Below, piece by piece: positions 7,524 to 12,332 of a DNA stretch of 12,332 nt. Within the stretch, counting starts at the first letter, position 1. Each line of letters starts with the position of its first letter. The DNA is taken from positions 1 through 12,332 of the forward strand of contig CAZKXU010000099.1 of the NCBI GenBank assembly GCA_964556665.1, written 5' to 3'. The notes under the pieces were generated by a model. That model ran no database searches. It was not told where the DNA came from and worked only from the letters and a program-made list of their open reading frames with translations. The DNA comes from CAZKXU01 sp964556665. Lineage in GTDB: Bacteria > Bdellovibrionota_C > UBA2361 > CAZKXU01. The position numbers and the translations under genes are program-made.

Positions 7524-7533
7524 ACATTAATGT
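7524..7533. repeat. 10-bp perfect palindrome ACATTAATGT
   Basis: A fully self-complementary decamer about 20 bases after the sensor stop codon, flanked by GGG on both sides. No T-tract follows, so it is not an intrinsic terminator. It could be an operator for the downstream gene or chance. Confidence 0.3.
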
Positions 7534-7549
7534 TTGGGTAAAAAAGTAG

Positions 7550-7620
7550 GGGCATCCAGACTTCGGCGAGATCAGACGAGTCGCGACTGTCCCAGGGTGC
7601 GAGCCGCGCTCGCAGAGGAG
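7550..7620 (+). promoter_or_regulatory. G+C-rich, hairpin-forming candidate RNA leader
   Basis: By my count 41 of the 60 bases at 7561-7620 are G or C, against 23 of 60 in 7501-7560, a sharp break in a non-coding stretch. Two hairpins can be drawn: GAC-G-AGT / ACT-GTC around a CGCG loop (7575-7591, one bulge), and TGCGAGC / GCTCGCA around CGC (7598-7614). The second ends exactly where the Shine-Dalgarno AGAGGAG begins (7614-7620), so folding could affect access to it. It matches no riboswitch class I can recognise. It may be a leader, a processed small RNA, or an upstream stabilising structure. Confidence 0.35.
7614..7620 (+). promoter_or_regulatory. Strong ribosome binding site of a 7-codon minigene
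   Basis: AGAGGAG lies 8 bases before the ATG at 7629. It is much stronger than the weak GGA before the ATG at 7668, so it decides which start ribosomes meet first. It directly abuts the hairpin at 7598-7614. Confidence 0.5.
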
Positions 7621-7628
7621 AAGAGTTA

Positions 7629-7652
7629 ATGAGTATTTACATCACTACTTAA
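7629..7652 (+). CDS. Seven-residue minigene (MSIYITT), possible leader peptide
   Basis: ATG at 7629 runs seven codons to TAA at 7650-7652. It has the only good Shine-Dalgarno in this gap and is in the same frame as the 155-aa gene beginning at 7668, with five sense codons between the stop and that ATG. Either it is a leader peptide from which ribosomes reinitiate 15 bases later, or the TAA is a recent nonsense change or sequence error that cut off the original start of the next gene. Confidence 0.3.
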   Translation: MSIYITT

Positions 7653-7667
7653 CGTATTTGGATTTGT

Positions 7668-8135
7668 ATGAGCAGCAAAGCTAGAAAAATTAAGGAAGCG
7701 GGAGCAGCAGCTGAGCTGCTCCCTGATTTTCCTGAACAGACACATCTTGAGGAGTTAACTAAATCGTTTGAAGGGATACTGGATCGATCCTTTGATAATA
7801 TGATGGAGGTGTATGCGCATGAAATGGCGACAAGGATCAAGATGGCACTAGGTGAGGTAAGTCAGAGTAAATCGGAGGCAGCAACAGAATGGGATCCTAT
7901 CGATTCATTATCTAAGCTTCGAGCCTTAGTTGGCGGGCGCTTTCAAAATCTAAAAGATCGCTGGATCGCCGCGGGACTTCCATTGCGTGAGCATCGTGGA
8001 GATAAGGATGGGAAATCTGATGTAAATCAAGGCGGATGGATTGAGCTTTCTAGCTGGATCGCAAAGCAAGGTTATGAAGCTAGGCTCACCCCAGAGAGCA
8101 AAGAAGCACTATTCGAAATTAGAAAAATTCGGTAG
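7668..8135 (+). CDS. Hypothetical protein, 155 aa
   Basis: I do not recognise a family. The protein is soluble and highly charged. The N-terminal third (about 1-75) is acidic and probably helical (THLEELTKSFEGILDRSFDN). The C-terminal part (about 78-150) looks like a compact domain with conserved-looking aromatics and glycines (KLRALVGGRFQNLKDRWIAAG at about 82-102, GGWIELSSWIAKQGYEARL at about 121-139). No signal peptide, membrane helix or catalytic motif is seen. I chose the ATG at 7668 because the in-frame TAA at 7650 blocks any longer version; its own Shine-Dalgarno is weak. It lies 165 bases after the sensor gene on the same strand, so it may belong to the signalling unit or be separately controlled. 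It converges on the HAD gene with only 5 bases between stops. Confidence 0.75.
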   Translation: MSSKARKIKEAGAAAELLPDFPEQTHLEELTKSFEGILDRSFDNMMEVYAHEMATRIKMALGEVSQSKSEAATEWDPIDSLSKLRALVGGRFQNLKDRWIAAGLPLREHRGDKDGKSDVNQGGWIELSSWIAKQGYEARLTPESKEALFEIRKIR

Positions 8136-8140
8136 TACAC

Positions 8141-8752
8141 TTAGATTAAGCCAAAAAAAGCTCTAACCTTATTAACCCCGCTTTCTCTATCCTCAAACCA
8201 GATTGTGTTAATGCCAAGTTTGGTAGCAGCCTCAATATTTCGCTGAATATCATCAATAAAAAGAGTTTGCTCGGCAGTTAGATTTAATCTCTCCAGCATT
8301 AATAGGAACGCCTTTGGATCAGGTTTTCTAATTCCAATCTCATGTGAGAATAGGATCGGATTGAATAGCGCATTTGCGCCATGCTCGATACGGATTCGCC
8401 CTGACATGTCTGCCCCCATATTGGAAAGTAGGGCATGGGTAAATCCATACCTGGTTTTCCTAATCAGCTCCAAAACCTCATCGTAAACCGTATATGAATC
8501 GTAATACCCCTGCCGTAGCTCCTCAACTGTGAAATTATCTTGCTGCATCTTAAAGCGTGAAATTACTGAATTCCAGAACTCCTGCTCTCCGATCTCTCCT
8601 AAATATAGCTTGTACTCAAGATCTCTTGAACGTTCACTCATCTGATCGGGGGTAAGCGCTGTAAAATCAAGCATACGTTTGCAGGAGAAATGCTCCCCTC
8701 CGCTACAGCAGACTCCACCCCAGTCCCATATGACAGCCTTAATTCTGTTCAT
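8141..8752 (-). CDS. HAD-superfamily phosphatase (YihX-like subgroup)
   Basis: This 203-aa cytosolic protein has the core motifs of a subfamily IA HAD hydrolase, most likely acting on a small phosphorylated metabolite. Motif I is VIWDWGGVC with nucleophile D10; the usual second Asp (DxD) is Gly12, as in the YihX-type group that reads FDLGNV. Motif II is LLSNMG with S110, motif III is RKPDPKAF with K143, and motif IV is FIDDIQRN with D167-D168. Residues 20-90 form the helical cap that selects the substrate. A good Shine-Dalgarno, AAGGAAG, at 8762-8768 precedes the start. The ATG lies 14 bases inside the APH-family gene, so the two are coupled. The kinase and isomerase next door point to sugar-phosphate chemistry, but the substrate cannot be read. 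Confidence 0.88.
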   Translation of the reverse strand: MNRIKAVIWDWGGVCCSGGEHFSCKRMLDFTALTPDQMSERSRDLEYKLYLGEIGEQEFWNSVISRFKMQQDNFTVEELRQGYYDSYTVYDEVLELIRKTRYGFTHALLSNMGADMSGRIRIEHGANALFNPILFSHEIGIRKPDPKAFLLMLERLNLTAEQTLFIDDIQRNIEAATKLGINTIWFEDRESGVNKVRAFFGLI

Positions 8753-9797
8753 AGAAGCTTGCTTCCTTAAGTGAGTTAAGGTGTTTTCTTAGATCGAAGT
8801 TCCAACGGGTATTGTTTTCAAGATAGTTGGCGTTAAGAATTGTAAAGATTTTTTTAAGAGCAGTGCGTTTAATTAAAGTAGGAAGATAAGCCTTAGCGTC
8901 AGAGTTAATAGCATTATTGATGCTTGAGTAAGCCTCCAAATACAGATCAACACACTCTAGAATGCAGGCTTGAATCTCTGCTTTGCTGTGTAGTCCTAAA
9001 GTAATTACAAGCTGTCTCGAAAGGCGATGCAGTGAGAATGCAATGTCTTCTAGGGTGGCTCCATAACGCATCTCTCCTAAATCAAGTATTGCCTTGAGTT
9101 CTGAGTGTTCGAACAGAAAATTATGTGGATGTAGATCTCCGTGAATGATCTGTTTGTGCGCCTCGATTAATGGTTCTATTCTTGCTGCATCAGCAAGGCT
9201 ACTACGTATAAGTTCGGCATGCTCCTTATATAGGAGATCTGTTTCGGAGCTGTCTCCAACATGTTCAGCGATCTGGTCGAGGATTGTGGTAGATAAAGGA
9301 TTAGTCAAGAAGGTAAAGCAAGATCTGATTTCATCCTGAAAAGGAGCAAGCTTCAATGCCATATGAAGTTTAGCAATCTCGGAAGCCGCTTCCTTTAGCT
9401 CTGTGAATGAGCCTGCATAGTGAACTCCATGGATAAATTTATAGGCGCAGAAGAGGTGCTCATTCGCCTCAACAAAGAGCTCGCCTGCACGAGTCCGTAG
9501 CGGAGTACTGACCCTTACCCCTTGACTAAGCAGGAACTCAAGTAATTTGATCTCAAGCACTACTTTGTCTGCTCTGTTATTGGAGATCTGTTTGCGTAGT
9601 AATGTGGTACTATTTGCGGTCGTTACTTTGAAATTATTGCTGTTAAGTTCAAGCTCTTTAACCTGAACAATTTCGCTAGGCGCTGAAAGATCGTAGTGTG
9701 TAAAGACGGTACGTATTGTAGGTAAAAATTCAGGCTTTACCTCAGAAAAGCTAATGGCAGAGTTACTATGGTTATTCCGCTCAAAAAGTCCGTTCAT
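8739..9797 (-). CDS. APH-fold phosphotransferase (small-molecule kinase)
   Basis: This 352-aa protein belongs to the aminoglycoside phosphotransferase / homoserine kinase II / choline kinase fold and transfers phosphate from ATP to a small hydroxylated substrate. The catalytic loop is IIHGDLHPHNFLF with H219, D221 and N226; the metal-binding motif is AILDLGEMRYG with D239 in place of the usual IDF form. The following LEDIAFSLHRL (249-259) is typical of the family. A basic stretch near K69 probably contacts ATP. Nothing suggests antibiotic resistance; sugar kinases such as NahK share this fold. The ATG at 9797 has no clear Shine-Dalgarno, but a perfect minus-strand TATAAT lies 45 bases upstream. 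It leads a two-gene operon with the HAD phosphatase and is divergent from gmhA. Substrate unknown. Confidence 0.88.
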   Translation of the reverse strand: MNGLFERNNHSNSAISFSEVKPEFLPTIRTVFTHYDLSAPSEIVQVKELELNSNNFKVTTANSTTLLRKQISNNRADKVVLEIKLLEFLLSQGVRVSTPLRTRAGELFVEANEHLFCAYKFIHGVHYAGSFTELKEAASEIAKLHMALKLAPFQDEIRSCFTFLTNPLSTTILDQIAEHVGDSSETDLLYKEHAELIRSSLADAARIEPLIEAHKQIIHGDLHPHNFLFEHSELKAILDLGEMRYGATLEDIAFSLHRLSRQLVITLGLHSKAEIQACILECVDLYLEAYSSINNAINSDAKAYLPTLIKRTALKKIFTILNANYLENNTRWNFDLRKHLNSLKEASFYEQN

Positions 9798-9830
9798 TAG
9801 TTGTTAAATTAGAGATTGGCTCACCCAGGA

Positions 9831-9836
9831 TATAAT
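9831..9836 (+). promoter_or_regulatory. -10 box of the gmhA promoter
   Basis: A perfect TATAAT lies 27 bases before the gmhA ATG. The -35 position is poor (ATTAGA or TTAGAG near 9808-9814), so an activator or a weak promoter is implied. The start site would be near 9843, giving a leader of about 20 bases. Confidence 0.5.
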
Positions 9837-9841
9837 GATAA

Positions 9842-9847
9842 ATTATA
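9842..9847 (-). promoter_or_regulatory. -10 box for the kinase/phosphatase operon
   Basis: A perfect TATAAT on the minus strand, 5 bases from the rightward TATAAT at 9831-9836. Its -35 would fall at the start of gmhA and is not a good match. The two polymerase sites overlap, so the divergent promoters would compete. Confidence 0.35.
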
Positions 9848-9863
9848 AAATGAAAGAGGTGAC

Positions 9864-10478
9864 ATGGATGATAATCTAGCTAAAAAGCATGTAGCATCAT
9901 TATTTGAGGAGTCTATAACCGTAAAGCGCGCAACCTTGGAGTCCTGTCTTGGTGCTGTTGTTGACGGCGCAAAGATATGTGCTGATTCGATCGCAAATGG
10001 AGGAAAGCTTCTATTTTGCGGAAATGGTGGCTCCGCCGCGGATGCACAGCACTTAGCCGCGGAACTTTTAGTTCGTCTTAGACCGCAAGTTAATCGCAGT
10101 CCCCTCCCGGCTATTGCGCTTGCGCTTGATAGCTCTGCTTTTACAGCCTGCGGCAATGACTATAGTTTTGAAACATACTTTGAGCGGATGGTGCAGGCTT
10201 TGGGGCGGCCAGGGGATGTGCTCATCGGGATCAGCACATCTGGAAAGTCTGCGAATGTTATAAATGCTTTAAAGCATGCTCGGAGCAGTAAGATAAAGAC
10301 AATCGGATTCTTAGGCGCAGAAGGCGGCCCCGCTAAGGCCTGCTGTGATCTACCTATAATTGTGCCATCTAAGGTGACTGGCCGGATTCAGGAGTCACAT
10401 ATTACTATAGGTCATGCCATGCTAGAGCTGGTAGAAGAGTTTTTACTAAAACGTGGGGTGATTGCAGCCGCACGGTAG
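9864..10478 (+). CDS. gmhA: GmhA-type phosphoheptose isomerase (SIS domain)
   Basis: GmhA converts sedoheptulose 7-phosphate to D-glycero-manno-heptose 7-phosphate, the first step to the heptose of LPS core, capsule or S-layer glycans. The 204-aa length is normal. The phosphosugar site is GNGGSAADAQHLAAEL at 53-68; metal and catalytic positions known for GmhA correspond to H63, E67, Q176 and H184. Other hallmarks are ACGNDYSFETYF (95-106), GDVLIGISTSGKSANVINAL (117-136) and RIQESHITIGHAMLELVE (174-191). DiaA shares the SIS fold but lacks this Glu, so GmhA is the better call. A good Shine-Dalgarno, GAGGTG, lies at 9856-9861. The gene is divergent from the kinase/phosphatase pair across 66 bases. 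A heptose kinase and GmhB-type phosphatase would be expected partners, and the neighbours have those activities but from other subfamilies. Confidence 0.93.
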   Translation: MDDNLAKKHVASLFEESITVKRATLESCLGAVVDGAKICADSIANGGKLLFCGNGGSAADAQHLAAELLVRLRPQVNRSPLPAIALALDSSAFTACGNDYSFETYFERMVQALGRPGDVLIGISTSGKSANVINALKHARSSKIKTIGFLGAEGGPAKACCDLPIIVPSKVTGRIQESHITIGHAMLELVEEFLLKRGVIAAAR

Positions 10479-10554
10479 TGCTTCGCAGAGGAATTTGTCA
10501 CTTGCTCCCATTCATTTTCCCTATTAGATTTGTGGCTTAGGAGAGGAATGTCAT

Positions 10555-11304
10555 ATGAAGATATTAGTGCCTGTAAAACGGGTGCCTGATTATCAGGCTA
10601 AGATTAAAATCAAAGGAGATGGTACCGGTATAGAAACTGATGGTATCAAATGGATTGTAAACCCTTTTGATGAAATTGCAGTTGAGGAATCTATTAGACT
10701 CAAAGAGGCAGGCAAGGCGACCGAGGTCGTCGTTGTTGGTATTGGACACCCAGATACGGCTACACAGCTCCGTTATGCAATGGCGATGGGTGCAGATCGA
10801 GCCATCCTCGTTAAGTATGAGGGTTTAGTCGATTCCGATCTGGCTTCAAGGGTGCTAGTCGAGATTTTTAGAAAAGATAGTTACGGACTTGTAATTATGG
10901 GTAAGCAGGCGATTGATTCTGATGCCAATCAGACAGCACAGCTTATGGCGGCCAGACTTAATCTCCCACAGGCCTGCTTCGCTTCTAAGGTTGTATATGA
11001 AGGCGATTCTGTTACGGTAACAAGGGAGGTTGATGGAGGGTTAGAGACTATTAAATTAAAGACACCAGCTGTTATCTCAACTGATCTTAGGTTGAATGAA
11101 CCGCGCTATGCTCCGTTGCCAGGTATTATGAAGGCAAAGAAAAAGCCGCTTGAAGAGATAGCGATAGAAAGTCTTGGACTTGATCTTAAACCCAAACTAA
11201 AGCTCCTTAAACTTACAGCGCCGGCTGGACGAAAGGGCGGTAGGAAGGTGCAATCCGTGGCGGAGTTAGTAAAAGTGCTGCAGGAGGAGGCTAAAGTTTT
11301 ATGA
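10555..11304 (+). CDS. etfB: Electron transfer flavoprotein beta subunit
   Basis: EtfB is the small subunit of the FAD- and AMP-containing ETF heterodimer, which carries electrons from acyl-CoA and similar dehydrogenases to ETF:quinone oxidoreductase. The 249 residues match bacterial group I proteins. The N-terminus is typical (KILVPVKRVPDY). The AMP-binding segment GKQAIDSDANQTAQ is at 116-129. The family signature REVDGGLE is at 157-164, then TDLRLNEPRY at 176-185. The dehydrogenase recognition loop YAPLPGIMKAKKKPL is at 185-199, with the docking Leu at 188. A strong Shine-Dalgarno (AGGAGAGG, 10539-10546) precedes the ATG. The 76-base gap after gmhA has a TTGTCA at 10495-10500 but no well-spaced -10, so the promoter is unclear. 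The gene overlaps etfA by ATGA. Confidence 0.96.
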   Translation: MKILVPVKRVPDYQAKIKIKGDGTGIETDGIKWIVNPFDEIAVEESIRLKEAGKATEVVVVGIGHPDTATQLRYAMAMGADRAILVKYEGLVDSDLASRVLVEIFRKDSYGLVIMGKQAIDSDANQTAQLMAARLNLPQACFASKVVYEGDSVTVTREVDGGLETIKLKTPAVISTDLRLNEPRYAPLPGIMKAKKKPLEEIAIESLGLDLKPKLKLLKLTAPAGRKGGRKVQSVAELVKVLQEEAKVL

Positions 11305-12275
11305 GTAATATATTAGTTTTTTTTCAACAAAATGATGCTGGGGTACTGCCAAAGACTGCGTTAATAGCTTTTAATGTTGCAGCTCAGTTAAAAAACAGCT
11401 GGGGAAAGGGTAAGATAGTAGGTGTTACCTTAGGAAAAGGATCTTCGGTTGCTGCGGATGCTGCGCTTGAGTATGGACTTGATGAAGTGCGTTATTCAGA
11501 GGCAGCTGTATTCGAAAAATATCTAGCTGGTCCGTATGCAGCTCAGCTGCATGACCTCTTTAAGAGTTGTGGGGCGGATACTGTAGTTGCTACATCTACC
11601 AGTACAGGTAAGGATCTTATGCCGAGGGTTGCTGCATTAGTAGATGCTGGACAGGCCTCCGATATTATCGCTGTTAACTCTGACGGTTCATTGAAGAGAC
11701 CGGTTTTTGCAGGAGACGGTATAGCAGATGTCTCAATAGAGTCAGCTAATAAGGTTATAACTATACGAGCAAGCGCCTTTGGTCCGGCAGTAAAAAGTGG
11801 AAAGAAGGGCAGTAAGAGTGAGATCTCGATTACATATGACACCGCTGCATACGGTGAGGTTCTGTCATATGAAGTATCTAAAAAAGATCGCCCTGAGTTA
11901 GGTGATGCTGAGATCGTAGTTAGCGGCGGACGGGCGCTGCAGTCTGCTGAGAATTTTGAGAAGGTCATATTCCCGTTGGCAGATGCGCTACATGCCGCAG
12001 TCGGTGCCTCCAGAGCTGCTGTTGATTCCGGATTTGCACCGAACGACTGGCAGGTTGGACAGACCGGGAAAATTGTGGCCCCAAATCTCTACATAGCAGT
12101 TGGAATATCTGGAGCGATACAGCATCTGGCCGGTATGAAAGATTCAAAAGTCATTGTGGCGATTAACAAGGATCCAGATGCTCCGATATTCGAAATTGCA
12201 GATTACGGATTAGTTGCCGATCTGTATCAGGTTGTACCGGAGTTGACAGAGGCGGTTAAGAAGGCGAAGGGGTAG
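11301..12275 (+). CDS. etfA: Electron transfer flavoprotein alpha subunit
   Basis: EtfA binds the redox-active FAD of the ETF dimer. The 324-aa length is normal for the family. Residues 1-190 form the N-terminal alpha/beta domain. Residues 200-324 form the FAD domain with SGGR at 208-211, SRAAVDSGF at 237-245, QVGQTGKIVAPNLYIAVGIS at 251-270, followed directly by GAIQH, and NKDPDAPIFEIADYGL at 289-304. All are intact and no ferredoxin insert is present, so this is the ordinary, non-bifurcating-looking type, though bifurcation cannot be excluded from sequence alone. The ATG overlaps the etfB stop (ATGA), with a long purine Shine-Dalgarno (AGGAGGAGG, 11282-11290). Four bases after the TAG at 12273-12275 the terminal repeat begins. 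No acyl-CoA dehydrogenase or ETF-QO gene is in the window. Confidence 0.96.
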   Translation: MSNILVFFQQNDAGVLPKTALIAFNVAAQLKNSWGKGKIVGVTLGKGSSVAADAALEYGLDEVRYSEAAVFEKYLAGPYAAQLHDLFKSCGADTVVATSTSTGKDLMPRVAALVDAGQASDIIAVNSDGSLKRPVFAGDGIADVSIESANKVITIRASAFGPAVKSGKKGSKSEISITYDTAAYGEVLSYEVSKKDRPELGDAEIVVSGGRALQSAENFEKVIFPLADALHAAVGASRAAVDSGFAPNDWQVGQTGKIVAPNLYIAVGISGAIQHLAGMKDSKVIVAINKDPDAPIFEIADYGLVADLYQVVPELTEAVKKAKG

Positions 12276-12279
12276 GGCG

Positions 12280-12332
12280 CTAGTGCTCCTCCAAATAAGT
12301 TTTTTCACGTCTAGCATCACATCGTTGCCCCA
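12280..12332. repeat. Right copy of 53-bp perfect terminal inverted repeat
   Basis: This is the exact reverse complement of bases 1-53. It begins at CTAGTGCTCC four bases after the etfA stop codon. It sits in the same orientation relative to etfA as the left copy sits relative to pduO: each follows the 3' end of an outward-facing operon. It contains a run of six T but no stem before it, so it is not a classical terminator. Confidence 0.95.

Noticed and set aside
8130..8165. Bidirectional terminator between the convergent genes
   Set aside because: Only 5 bases separate the stops, and the A-run at about 8154-8159 lacks a stable stem, so no terminator can be supported.
8739..9797. Aminoglycoside resistance gene
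   Set aside because: The fold is shared by many metabolic kinases, the closest-looking pattern is not of known resistance enzymes, and the context is sugar-phosphate metabolism.
10471..10500. Terminator after gmhA (GCAC-GGTA-GTGC)
   Set aside because: The stem is only 4 bp, includes the stop codon region, and has no following T-tract.
11543..11968. A 141-codon reading frame on the minus strand inside etfA
   Set aside because: It is antisense to an intact, highly conserved gene and shows no recognisable motifs or Shine-Dalgarno; it arises from codon bias of etfA.

Overview
The window looks like one contig from a Gram-negative bacterium, roughly mid-40s % G+C by eye, with dense coding and the standard genetic code. 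Pointers are a GmhA-type sedoheptulose-7-phosphate isomerase (used for LPS or capsule heptose), group I electron transfer flavoprotein, and an NtrC-type sigma-54 activator. I would guess an uncultured proteobacterial or deltaproteobacteria-like lineage, at low confidence. No gene here fixes the taxonomy.

Layout: (1) The two window ends carry a perfect 53-bp inverted repeat (1-53 and 12280-12332). (2) A leftward operon from 4005 to 79 holds a degenerate NtrC-like protein, an intact sigma-54 activator with a pseudo-receiver, a 95-aa HTH-like protein, a 72-aa single-pass membrane protein, and a PduO-type cobalamin adenosyltransferase. (3) Divergent from it, at 4165-7502, lie a receiver/zinc-ribbon protein with a TTG start and a 910-aa polytopic hybrid histidine-kinase-like protein whose ATP-binding lobe looks dead. 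(4) A 165-bp gap holds a G+C-rich, hairpin-forming stretch and a 7-codon minigene in frame with the next gene, a 155-aa protein I do not recognise. (5) A leftward pair at 8141-9797 encodes an APH-fold kinase and a HAD phosphatase, divergent from gmhA (9864-10478). (6) etfB and etfA close the window.

The most interesting part is 0.66-8.1 kb. Two divergent operons encode at least four signalling proteins, and most have lost residues usually required for catalysis or phosphorylation. The intact activities are one AAA+ sigma-54 activator, one conventional receiver on the zinc-ribbon protein, and one conventional receiver at the C-terminus of the membrane protein. This looks like a rewired phosphorelay built largely from pseudoenzymes. 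What it senses and controls cannot be read from the window; pduO at the end of the operon is the only metabolic gene directly linked to it. The kinase, phosphatase and isomerase group is probably sugar-phosphate metabolism, and etfBA is ordinary electron transfer.
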